Below the pieces are notes generated by a model. The model did no database searches. It had not been told where the DNA came from and saw nothing but the letters and a program-made list of their open reading frames with translations. A DNA stretch of 64,000 bases from Clostridiaceae bacterium Marseille-Q3526 (GTDB lineage Bacteria > Bacillota > Clostridia > Lachnospirales > Lachnospiraceae): assembly GCA_018223375.1 (NCBI GenBank), contig JAGTTS010000005.1:65001-129000 (forward strand). The letters run 5' to 3'. The stretch's first letter is position 1, and the number at the start of each line of letters is the position of its first letter. This document shows, piece after piece, positions 25,878 to 33,086 of this stretch. The position numbers and the translations under genes are program-made.

Positions 25878-25906
25878 TTGATTTAATCAGGTTTCTCTGG
25901 TAAGAT
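25878..25906 (+). promoter_or_regulatory. Promoter of the rpsF operon
   Basis: TTGATT (25878-25883), a 17-bp spacer and TAAGAT (25901-25906) are visible. A small hairpin (ACTCTCTG / CAGGGAGT, about 25938-25962) in the leader could be an S6-S18 autoregulatory site, but this is weakly supported. Confidence 0.7.
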
Positions 25907-25987
25907 AAATATTCGTGATATATTATTGAAATTCCTTACTCTCTGTTAAAAGTCAGGGAGTCAGAGACCACAAGGAGGTTTAGCAGC

Positions 25988-26275
25988 ATGAACAAGTATG
26001 AGTTAGCAGTTGTTCTTAGCGTGAAGCTGGAAGACGAAGAGAGAGCAGCAGCCATCGAGAAAGTAAAAGGTTACATCACACGTTTCGGCGGTACTGTAAC
26101 AAATGTGGACGAGTGGGGTAAGAAGAGATTAGCTTACGAGATCCAGAAGATGAAAGAGGGCTTCTACTACTTTATCCAGTTTGAGTCTGATTCCACATGC
26201 CCGAACGAGGTAGAGGCACATGTACGTATCATGGAGCCGGTAATCAGATACTTATGCGTAAGACAGGATGCATAA
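25988..26275 (+). CDS. rpsF: 30S ribosomal protein S6
   Basis: This 95-residue protein is a standard bacterial S6 (MNKYELAVVLSVKLEDEERA, then RLAYEIQKMKEGFYYFIQF). S6 pairs with S18 in the small-subunit platform. It is first in the classical rpsF-ssb-rpsR operon, with AAGGAGG before its ATG. Confidence 0.98.
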   Translation: MNKYELAVVLSVKLEDEERAAAIEKVKGYITRFGGTVTNVDEWGKKRLAYEIQKMKEGFYYFIQFESDSTCPNEVEAHVRIMEPVIRYLCVRQDA

Positions 26276-26294
26276 ATAAAGAAAGAGTGATCGT

Positions 26295-26753
26295 ATGAAT
26301 AAAGTAATTCTGATGGGTAGACTTACCAGAGATCCGGAGGTTCGGTATTCTCAGGGAGAGCGGGCTATGGCAATCGCCAGATATACGTTGGCAGTTGACA
26401 GAAGAGGCCGCAGAAGCCAGGATGACGGAGCGCAGACAGCAGACTTCATCCAGTGCGTTGCATTTGACAGGGCAGGAGAGTTTGCAGAGAAGTATTTCCA
26501 CCAGGGAACCAAGGTTCTCGTGACGGGAAGAATCCAGACAGGCAGCTACACAAACAGAGACGGTCAGAAAGTTTATACAACAGATGTAATCGTTGAGGAT
26601 CAGGAGTTCGCTGAGAGCAAGAACGCTTCCCAGGGAGCAGGACATGACGGCGGCTACCAGGCAGCGCAGCGTCCGGCGCCTGCAAGCGCAATCGGCGACG
26701 GCTTTATGAATATCCCCGACGGAGTAGAAGATGAAGGACTTCCGTTCAACTAG
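26295..26753 (+). CDS. ssb: Single-stranded DNA-binding protein
   Basis: This 152-residue SSB has an N-terminal OB fold (MNKVILMGRLTRDPEVRYSQ, then FIQCVAFDRAGEFAEKYFHQ). A flexible Gly/Gln/Ala-rich region leads to the acidic tail VEDEGLPFN, which recruits replication and repair proteins. It lies between the S6 and S18 genes as in most Firmicutes. Confidence 0.97.
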   Translation: MNKVILMGRLTRDPEVRYSQGERAMAIARYTLAVDRRGRRSQDDGAQTADFIQCVAFDRAGEFAEKYFHQGTKVLVTGRIQTGSYTNRDGQKVYTTDVIVEDQEFAESKNASQGAGHDGGYQAAQRPAPASAIGDGFMNIPDGVEDEGLPFN

Positions 26754-26827
26754 AGACGTGAAGGCCCGCCAGGGCGCCAGTTGAACGAAGGATTGCAGCA
26801 TCGGCAGTTTTGAAGGAGGGAACACCA

Positions 26828-27094
26828 ATGGCATTCAATAAAGGTGATAAGGCAGACGCTTCCAAGGTAAGAAGAGGCGGTATGCGCAGAAGAAAAAAAG
26901 TTTGCGTTTTCTGTGGAGAGAAGAACGGAACAATCGATTACAAGGATACAAACAAGTTAAAGAGATACGTATCTGAGAGAGGTAAAATTCTTCCTAGAAG
27001 AATCACAGGAAACTGTGCAAAGCACCAGAGAGCTCTTACAGTAGCTATCAAGAGAGCACGTCACATCGCTCTGATGCCTTATACATGCGAGTAA
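26828..27094 (+). CDS. rpsR: 30S ribosomal protein S18
   Basis: This 88-residue S18 starts at MAFNKGDKADASKVRRGGMR with GGAGG 9 nt upstream; an earlier in-frame start lacks a site. It carries the zinc-type cysteines VCVFCGEK and TGNCAKHQRA, so it is the Zn-binding (C+) form. It ends the ribosomal operon. Confidence 0.97.
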   Translation: MAFNKGDKADASKVRRGGMRRRKKVCVFCGEKNGTIDYKDTNKLKRYVSERGKILPRRITGNCAKHQRALTVAIKRARHIALMPYTCE

Positions 27095-27117
27095 GATTCG
27101 GAATCAGTAAGGTGAAA

Positions 27118-27148
27118 GCCCCGTACCGTTATGGTGCGGGGTTTTTTG
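27118..27148 (+). terminator. Terminator of rpsF-ssb-rpsR
   Basis: The stem CCCCGTACC-GTTAT-GGTGCGGGG is followed by TTTTTT. Confidence 0.93.
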
Positions 27149-27247
27149 AGTCTTGCCATTTCAGTTTTTCTATTATAAAATGAAATTACTAGATGCTGGA
27201 ATGCTTGGAAAATACAGGAAAATCAAATCGTTTGAGGGGGATGGTGA

Positions 27248-27976
27248 ATGTTAAACCAGGACGCGATGACGCCTCTTTATGTTCAGCTTATGGAAGAAGT
27301 GGAAAAGAGTATAAGGAGCGGTGAATACAAGCCAGGTGACAGACTGATGACAGAGGCAGAGATGGCGAAAAAATATGGAGTCAGTCTGATTACTGTCCGG
27401 AAAGCGATTGGTTCTCTGACTGAGAAAGGGCTTGTGGTGCGAAAGCAGGGAAAGGGAACCTTTGTGGTCCGCCCAAAGCTGTTTCGAAATATGAAGAAGC
27501 TTCAGAGCTTTACAGAAATGTGTACTCAGATGGGAGTGAAGCCGGGAGCCAGGATGCTGGAAAACCGCCTGATTCCTGCTGACAGAAAAACAGCAGAGAG
27601 TCTTGGAGTGGAGGCTGGAAGCAGCGTAATCTATATCAGCCGTCTGCGCTATGCGGATCAGGAACCAGTACAGATAGAGAAGAGCTATTTTCCTCTCAAG
27701 TACGCGTTTTTGCTGGAGGCTAAATTTGACGATAATTCGCTGTTTGACTATCTTCGGGAAAAAACAGGCATGAAGGTGACCGGTTCGGAAAAGATCATCG
27801 AGCTGTGCCGCGCTACGCCAGAGGAGGCGGCTCTTTTGGCTGTGAAAAAGGGAGATTACCTTTTATTTGTCAGAAGCACGGCCTACGACCGGGACGGGGA
27901 GCCGGTTTACGCGGGCGTTCAGGTGATTAACGGAGACCGGTTTGCGCTGCGGGTCTATGAATCGGACGGAGAATAA
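27248..27976 (+). CDS. GntR/HutC-family transcriptional regulator (UTRA domain)
   Basis: This 242-residue regulator has an N-terminal winged helix (PGDRLMTEAEMAKKYGVSLI, then GKGTFVVRP) and a C-terminal UTRA effector domain (YISRLRYADQEPVQIEKSYF). UTRA regulators sense sugar or amine phosphates. It lies just upstream of a PfkB-type kinase in the same direction but is separated by a terminator, and the kinase has its own promoter with a palindrome. It is a good candidate for the kinase regulator. Confidence 0.92.
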   Translation: MLNQDAMTPLYVQLMEEVEKSIRSGEYKPGDRLMTEAEMAKKYGVSLITVRKAIGSLTEKGLVVRKQGKGTFVVRPKLFRNMKKLQSFTEMCTQMGVKPGARMLENRLIPADRKTAESLGVEAGSSVIYISRLRYADQEPVQIEKSYFPLKYAFLLEAKFDDNSLFDYLREKTGMKVTGSEKIIELCRATPEEAALLAVKKGDYLLFVRSTAYDRDGEPVYAGVQVINGDRFALRVYESDGE

Positions 27977-27989
27977 ATCAACAGAGAGA

Positions 27990-28050
27990 AGGAGATGTGA
28001 TCCAAGGCTTTCGCACAGCGAAGGAGGGAGAGCAGGTCTCCTTTTTTTCG
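27990..28050 (+). terminator. Terminator after GntR regulator
   Basis: AAGGAGA pairs with TCTCCTT around internal smaller hairpins and is followed by a T run, separating regulator and kinase transcripts. Confidence 0.7.
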
Positions 28051-28063
28051 GCTTGAAAATAAG

Positions 28064-28124
28064 TTGACAAAGAGGGAGAAGTTGATTAAGATAAAATTAT
28101 AAACATTATATAATATTATATAAT
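28064..28124 (+). promoter_or_regulatory. Kinase promoter with 20-bp palindromic operator
   Basis: TTGACA (28064-28069), a 17-bp spacer and TAAGAT (28087-28092) form the promoter. Just downstream, at 28105-28124, the 10-mer ATTATATAAT occurs twice in tandem; because each copy is self-complementary the whole 20 bp is a perfect palindrome. The position after the -10 suits a repressor site, plausibly for the adjacent GntR protein. Confidence 0.7.
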
Positions 28125-28157
28125 CTATTTTGGCGAAACAGGGAAGGAGACAGTGGG

Positions 28158-28976
28158 ATGAAGGTAATCGGTATTGGAGACAATGTATGCGACAAATATA
28201 TTCACTTGAAGACTATGTTTCCAGGCGGGCAGGCTTTGAATTTTTCCGTGTATGCAAAGCAGCTGGGGGCAGACGCATCCTACATGGGGGTATTTGGAAC
28301 GGATCAGGAGGCGGCCCATGTGGTTTGGACGCTGGATGAATTGGGGATTGAACACGGGAGGTGCCGCCAGTATGAGGGAGAGAATGGATGCGCCAGAGTG
28401 ACTCTTGAGGACGGAGACCGCGTCTTTCTGGGGAGCAACAAGGGCGGGATTGCGAAGGAACGTCCGCTGCAGCTGGACGAGGAGGATTTAAAGTACATTT
28501 CAGGCTTTTCCCATGTCCACACCAGCAATAACAGCCATTTCGACAGCCAGCTGGCTCTGGTGAAGTCGACAGGAGTCTCTCTTTCCTATGATTTTTCCGG
28601 ACAGTGGAAGGAGGAAGAGAAGGTTGCCGCTGTGGCGCCTTATGCGGATTATGTGTTCCTTTCCTGCGGTTCCGTCTCGGAGGAGGAGGCCAGGGATGTC
28701 TGCCGGAGGATGAAAAAAGCGGGATGCAGAAAAATCATAGCTACCAGGGGAAGCCATGGGGCCGTTTATTATGACGGAGAGCAGTTTTTAGTTCAGCCGC
28801 CGAAGCTTGTAAAGGCGGTGGATACGCTGGGAGCCGGAGATTCCTTCGCTGCGGCTTTTCTCCTGTCTGTGCTGAAGGGAGAGACGGCAGACAGGGCGCT
28901 TCCCGCGGGGGCGGAGTTTGCTGCGAAGACCTGTCTGGTACAGGGGGCCTTTGGATTTGGGAAGCAGTTTGAGTAG
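28158..28976 (+). CDS. PfkB-family sugar kinase, fructoselysine 6-kinase-like
   Basis: This 272-residue ribokinase-fold enzyme has the substrate-side motif MFPGGQALNFSVYAKQLGAD, the lid segment GDRVFLGSNKGGIAKE and the ATP/catalytic motif DTLGAGDSFAAAFL (catalytic Asp in GAGD). The pattern GDNVCDKYIHL with VSLSYDFSGQW is closest to FrlD-type kinases of Amadori-product breakdown. The partner deglycase (frlB) and transporter are not present here, so the substrate remains uncertain. Confidence 0.85.
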   Translation: MKVIGIGDNVCDKYIHLKTMFPGGQALNFSVYAKQLGADASYMGVFGTDQEAAHVVWTLDELGIEHGRCRQYEGENGCARVTLEDGDRVFLGSNKGGIAKERPLQLDEEDLKYISGFSHVHTSNNSHFDSQLALVKSTGVSLSYDFSGQWKEEEKVAAVAPYADYVFLSCGSVSEEEARDVCRRMKKAGCRKIIATRGSHGAVYYDGEQFLVQPPKLVKAVDTLGAGDSFAAAFLLSVLKGETADRALPAGAEFAAKTCLVQGAFGFGKQFE

Positions 28977-28983
28977 AATTTCA

Positions 28984-29012
28984 TTGAATCCCTTCCGGTT
29001 TTTGCGTATAAT
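28984..29012 (+). promoter_or_regulatory. Promoter of MATE gene
   Basis: TTGAAT, a 17-bp spacer and TATAAT (29007-29012) lie about 50 bp before the start codon. Confidence 0.8.
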
Positions 29013-29062
29013 ATTTATATACTGAACATGGATAAATATTAACCAGGGGAAGGAGTAAAACC

Positions 29063-30424
29063 ATGAAAAAAAGCTACGAAATGGACATGTGCAGCGGGCA
29101 TATACTGAAGAAAATCCTGATTTTTTCCATTCCGCTGATGCTGTCCGGCGTGCTGCAGCTTTTGTTTAACGCAGCGGATGTCATTGTGGTAGGGCGGTTT
29201 GCAGGAAGTTCGTCTCTGGCGGCTGTTGGTTCAACGACGTCTCTGATTAATCTTTTGATCAATATTTTTATCGGTCTTTCTGTGGGCGCCAACGTGGTGG
29301 TGGCCAGAGCCTATGGCGGAAAGAGAGACCGCGATGTGAGCGAGTCAGTGCACACCGCCATTGCCCTCAGCCTGGTCAGCGGAGTCCTTCTGATCGTGAT
29401 GGGACTGGCCTTTTCCAGGATTCTGCTGGAAATGATGGGTACGCCGGACGACGTGCTGGACAAGGCGGCCCTCTATATGAGGATTTATTTTGCGGGAATG
29501 CCGGTGGTGATGCTTTATAACTTCGGAAGCGCCATTCTGCGGGCGGTGGGAGACACCAGACGTCCCCTCTACTATCTGAGCGTGGCGGGCGTGGTAAACG
29601 TAGCCTTAAATCTGTTTTTCGTGATTTGTCTCCACATGGACGTGGCGGGAGTCGCCCTGGCCACTGTTATTTCCCAGGCCATTTCTGCCTTCCTGGTGCT
29701 GCGCGCCTTAGGAAAGAGCGAGGGAGGCCTGAAGCTGGAGCTGAAAAAGCTGAAGATTCATAAAAATAAAATGTTCCAGATCTTTAAAATCGGCCTCCCG
29801 GCAGGAATGCAGGGCGCAATCTTCTCTATTTCCAACGTCCTGATTCAGTCGTCGGTCAACTCCTTCGGATCCGTGGCTATGGCCGGAAACGCGGCCTCCG
29901 CCAACATAGAGGGCTTCGTATACAACGCCATGAACGCTGTGTACCAGACGAATTTAAGCTTTACCAGCCAGAATATGGGCGGAAAGAAATATACCAGAAT
30001 TACAAAAATCATGTTTACCTGCCTGGGGACGGTGACCGCGGTGGGAATGCTGTTAGGATTTGGCGCTTACGCGTTTGGAGAGGATCTGCTTCGAATTTAT
30101 TCGACGGATCCGGAGGTAATCCGGTTTGGAATGCTTCGTATGAGCATAATCGCCACCACTTATTTCACCTGCGGATGGATGGATACCATGGTGGGAAGCC
30201 TCAGAGGAATCGGTTATTCGGTGCTTCCGATGATTGTCTCTCTGACAGGAGCCTGCGGTCTCAGAATTCTGTGGATCTTCACGATTTTCTCCCAGCAGAG
30301 AACCCTGACCTCCCTGTACGTTTCCTACCCGGTGAGCTGGATCATCACAGCCAGCGCTCATCTGATCTGCTATTTTATCATCACGAGAAAAATGCCGAAA
30401 AAGGACGGCATCCCGGACGCATAG
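29063..30424 (+). CDS. MATE-family efflux transporter
   Basis: This 453-residue protein has 12 membrane segments in two related halves typical of the MATE (DinF/NorM-like) family. The N-terminal segment is ILIFSIPLMLSGVLQLLFNA followed by DVIVVGRFAGSSSLAAVG. The second half opens with KIGLPAGMQGAIFSISNVLI. It exports cationic drugs or metabolites in exchange for Na+ or H+. It has its own promoter, so it is not necessarily linked to the sugar kinase. Confidence 0.93.
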   Translation: MKKSYEMDMCSGHILKKILIFSIPLMLSGVLQLLFNAADVIVVGRFAGSSSLAAVGSTTSLINLLINIFIGLSVGANVVVARAYGGKRDRDVSESVHTAIALSLVSGVLLIVMGLAFSRILLEMMGTPDDVLDKAALYMRIYFAGMPVVMLYNFGSAILRAVGDTRRPLYYLSVAGVVNVALNLFFVICLHMDVAGVALATVISQAISAFLVLRALGKSEGGLKLELKKLKIHKNKMFQIFKIGLPAGMQGAIFSISNVLIQSSVNSFGSVAMAGNAASANIEGFVYNAMNAVYQTNLSFTSQNMGGKKYTRITKIMFTCLGTVTAVGMLLGFGAYAFGEDLLRIYSTDPEVIRFGMLRMSIIATTYFTCGWMDTMVGSLRGIGYSVLPMIVSLTGACGLRILWIFTIFSQQRTLTSLYVSYPVSWIITASAHLICYFIITRKMPKKDGIPDA

Positions 30425-30501
30425 AAGGAAAGCAGAGACGGCTGCGGAATTGCGGCGATACGTTAAAGTGTCGCAAAATATAGAATTAGTAAATCAATTA
30501 A

Positions 30502-30530
30502 TTGAAAATTAATGGCTGATATGGTAAAAT
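30502..30530 (+). promoter_or_regulatory. Promoter of cytidylate-kinase-like gene
   Basis: TTGAAA (30502-30507), a 17-bp spacer and TAAAAT (30525-30530) are followed by GGAGG before the ATG. Confidence 0.75.
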
Positions 30531-30565
30531 ACAGGTAGAAATAGCCGCGAGAGGAGGCCTGTACT

Positions 30566-31180
30566 ATGAGTAAAAAGATTATTACAATCAGCCGTGAATA
30601 TGGAAGCGGAGGACGTCAGATTGGCCAGCTGGTCTCAAAGAAGCTTGGGATGGACTTCTATGATAAGGAATTGATTGACCTGGCGGCTAAGGAGATCGGT
30701 TTTTCACCGGAGCTGATCGCAGATAAGGAACAGAGGGTGACGAACAGTCTGCTCTACAATTTCGCTATGGGAAGCTTATACGGCATCGCCTATCCCAGGA
30801 CGCCCAAGCCTGAGGAGCTGCCTCTTACGGAACAGATTTTTATTGCCCAGAAGAAAATTATTCAGGATGCGGCCAGAAGAAGCAGCTGCGTGTTTGTGGG
30901 ACGCTGCGCGGATTACATTTTGAAGGACAGGGACGACGTTCTGAAGGTATTTATTTACTGTGATAAAGAGATACGCAGACAGAGAGCTTTGGCTGAGTAC
31001 GGCGAGATCGAGGACTATATCGACGAGTTCATGCATCAAACGGATAAAAAGCGCCGGATTCATTACGAGACCTTCACCAACCAGAAGTGGGGCCGCCGGG
31101 AGAACTACGATATTATGTTAAACAGCGGCCAGCTGGGAATTGAGACCTGCGTACAGATACTCTGCGATGCGGTAAAGTAG
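30566..31180 (+). CDS. Cytidylate kinase-like family protein
   Basis: This 204-residue P-loop protein has the N-terminal signature KIITISREYGSGGRQIGQLV and FVGRCADYIL, as in the cytidylate-kinase-like family (PF13189). It lacks the full-length features of Cmk. It probably phosphorylates a nucleotide or similar small molecule; the actual substrate is unknown. It stands alone. A 14-bp tandem repeat and a strong terminator follow it. Confidence 0.85.
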   Translation: MSKKIITISREYGSGGRQIGQLVSKKLGMDFYDKELIDLAAKEIGFSPELIADKEQRVTNSLLYNFAMGSLYGIAYPRTPKPEELPLTEQIFIAQKKIIQDAARRSSCVFVGRCADYILKDRDDVLKVFIYCDKEIRRQRALAEYGEIEDYIDEFMHQTDKKRRIHYETFTNQKWGRRENYDIMLNSGQLGIETCVQILCDAVK

Positions 31181-31206
31181 GAAAACAGAGCAGCAAAATA
31201 AAGAAA

Positions 31207-31261
31207 AATAAAAGCAGCAGAATAAAAGCAGCAGAATAAAAGCAGCAGAATAAAGCAGCAG
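31207..31261 (+). repeat. Four-copy 14-bp tandem repeat
   Basis: AATAAAAGCAGCAG is repeated three times exactly (31207-31248), followed by a 13-bp copy missing one A (31249-31261). It lies between a stop codon and a terminator and encodes nothing evident. It is a likely slippage-prone microsatellite. Confidence 0.9.
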
Positions 31262-31328
31262 AAACGGCAGGATATCAGAAACCAGTTCAGCGCAGGAAAG
31301 CGCATAACAGACAAGATTTGACATGCAG

Positions 31329-31362
31329 AGAGGGCGCGGCATTTTGGCCGCGCCCTCTTTTG
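31329..31362. terminator. Bidirectional terminator between cytidylate-kinase-like gene and thiC
   Basis: The stem AGAGGGCGCGGC / GCCGCGCCCTCT has a 6-nt loop and T tracts suited to both converging transcripts. Confidence 0.92.
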
Positions 31363-31367
31363 GATCT

Positions 31368-32714
31368 TTATTCATCAAAAATAGAGACAATTTCTCCGTC
31401 CAGGATCCGGTTCATATTTTTGACAGCGCAGAAATTTCCGCACATGGAGCAGGTATCTTCTTTTTCCGGTTTGGAGGAAGCGCGGTAGCGTCTGGCTTTC
31501 TCCGGATCTATAGAGAGGCGGAACATTTCTTCCCAGTCCAGCTTTTTGCGGGCCTCGCTCATGCTTCGATCCCAGTCTGAGGCGCCGGGAATTCCTTTCG
31601 CAATGTCGGCGGCGTGGGCTGCGATTCGCGACGCGATAATTCCCTCTTTTACGTCGTCCCGATCCGGCAGTCTTAAATGCTCGGCCGGAGTGACATAGCA
31701 GAGGAAGGAAGCGCCGGCGGCTGCGGCGACTGCTCCTCCGATGGCCGCAGTAATGTGATCGTATCCGGGGGCCACATCTGTGACAAGAGGCCCTAATACA
31801 TAGAAGGGAGCGCCCTTGCAGAGCGTCTGCTGGATTTTCATATTGGCTGCAATCTGGTCTAAAGGCATGTGGCCTGGCCCCTCAATTATAACCTGCACGT
31901 CTTTCTCCCAGGCGCGTCTAGTCAGCTCCGCCAGCGTGACAAGCTCTTCTATCTGGGAAATGTCCGAGGCGTCTTCCAGGCAGCCGGGACGGCAGGCGTC
32001 TCCAAGACTTAAAGTCACATCGTATTCCCGGCAGATATCGAGAATTTCGTCAAACCGCGCGTAAAATGGATTTTCCTCTCCTGTCATTTCCATCCAGGCG
32101 AAAATAATGGAACCTCCTCTGGAGACAATATTGGTGAGGCGTTTCGCCTGCTTGAACCGGCTGGCCGTATTTTTATTGATGCCTACGTGGATGGTGAGGA
32201 AGTCGACGCCGTCCATGGCGTGCATCCGGACAATGTCAATCCACTCGTCAGCGGTGATTTGCCCAAGGGGCTTGTGGTAATAGACTACCGCGTCGTAGAT
32301 GGGAACTGTGCCGATGATGGCAGGACACTCGGCCGTCAGCTTTCTGCGGAATTTCCGGGTGTCTCCGAAGGAGCTTAAATCCATGATGGATTCCGCGCCC
32401 ATGGCCACGGCGTCGCTGACCTTCTGAAGTTCCATATCCAGATCCACGCAGTCTCGGGATGTTCCCAGATTGACGTTGATTTTCGTTCTCAGCATAGAGC
32501 CGATGCCGTTAGGATGAAGGCAGGTGTGGAGGCGGTTGGCGGGAATGGCAATTTTTCCCTCCGCTACAAGGCCCATGAGACGCTTGGTATCAAAGCGCTC
32601 CTGTCTGGCTACGGCTTCCATTTCTTTTGTGAGAATGCCTTTTCTGGCGGCGTCCATCTGTGTGGAGTAGGTTCGGGAAGAGGGGCCTGGGGCCGGATGT
32701 GCTGTCTGGTTCAT
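31368..32714 (-). CDS. thiC: Phosphomethylpyrimidine synthase
   Basis: This radical-SAM-type enzyme converts aminoimidazole ribotide to HMP-P in thiamine synthesis. The 448-residue length is the short clostridial/archaeal form lacking the N-terminal extension of E. coli ThiC. The iron-sulfur cluster motif near the C terminus is CSMCGNFC (CxxCxxxxC). Other hallmarks are DLSSFGDTRKFRRKLTAECP and IEGPGHMPLDQI. AAAGGAGC precedes the ATG. It is controlled by the TPP riboswitch upstream. No other thi genes are in this window. Confidence 0.97.
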   Translation of the reverse strand: MNQTAHPAPGPSSRTYSTQMDAARKGILTKEMEAVARQERFDTKRLMGLVAEGKIAIPANRLHTCLHPNGIGSMLRTKINVNLGTSRDCVDLDMELQKVSDAVAMGAESIMDLSSFGDTRKFRRKLTAECPAIIGTVPIYDAVVYYHKPLGQITADEWIDIVRMHAMDGVDFLTIHVGINKNTASRFKQAKRLTNIVSRGGSIIFAWMEMTGEENPFYARFDEILDICREYDVTLSLGDACRPGCLEDASDISQIEELVTLAELTRRAWEKDVQVIIEGPGHMPLDQIAANMKIQQTLCKGAPFYVLGPLVTDVAPGYDHITAAIGGAVAAAAGASFLCYVTPAEHLRLPDRDDVKEGIIASRIAAHAADIAKGIPGASDWDRSMSEARKKLDWEEMFRLSIDPEKARRYRASSKPEKEDTCSMCGNFCAVKNMNRILDGEIVSIFDE

Positions 32715-32753
32715 AAATATGCTCCTTTCATAATGAGAGGAGAACGGAGGCGG

Positions 32754-32787
32754 AAAAAAAGATCTGAAACCATGCGGATCCAGATCT
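32754..32787 (-). terminator. TPP-riboswitch expression-platform terminator
   Basis: Read on the minus strand, AGATCTG / CAGATCT forms a hairpin followed by seven Ts between the aptamer and the thiC start. Nearby CGGC/GCCG segments could form the antiterminator. Confidence 0.85.
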
Positions 32788-32829
32788 GAGAATGCGGCTG
32801 ACGGCTTTATGATGGCCGTGTCTGTATAG

Positions 32830-32912
32830 TCCCTACGTTGGCATTACCCAAATCAGGTGATAAAGGTCGAAGTTTGGTTACTTCCTCTCAGCCCGCCTAC
32901 GAGCTCCCTTGG
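32830..32912 (-). promoter_or_regulatory. TPP riboswitch (THI element)
   Basis: On the minus strand the segment contains GGGAGC, GGCGGGCTGAGAGGAAGTA, ACCTGATTTGGGTAATGCC and AACGTAGGGA. These are the conserved P1-P5 core sequences of the thiamine pyrophosphate aptamer. With the downstream terminator it should shut thiC off when TPP is plentiful. Confidence 0.96.
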
Positions 32913-32921
32913 TTTAGGGAA

Positions 32922-32950
32922 AGTATACCATCAGAAGAAGGGGATGTCAA
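32922..32950 (-). promoter_or_regulatory. thiC promoter
   Basis: On the minus strand TTGACA (32950-32945), a 17-bp spacer and TATACT (32927-32922) lie just upstream of the riboswitch. Confidence 0.85.
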
Positions 32951-33086
32951 ATTGTTTTGCGTTTGTCCTGCGTGCCTAGACGAACCGCCCCCTTTATGCT
33001 ATAATTTGTATCTATAGATATACAAAAGGATAAACGCTCTGCGGGATTTCCGGGGAGCGTTCTCGAAAATGAAACAGGAGAGAGAG

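Noticed and set aside
31207..31261. Short direct repeats considered as a CRISPR array
   Set aside because: The units are only 14 bp, adjoin without spacers and lack any cas genes nearby. They are a microsatellite.
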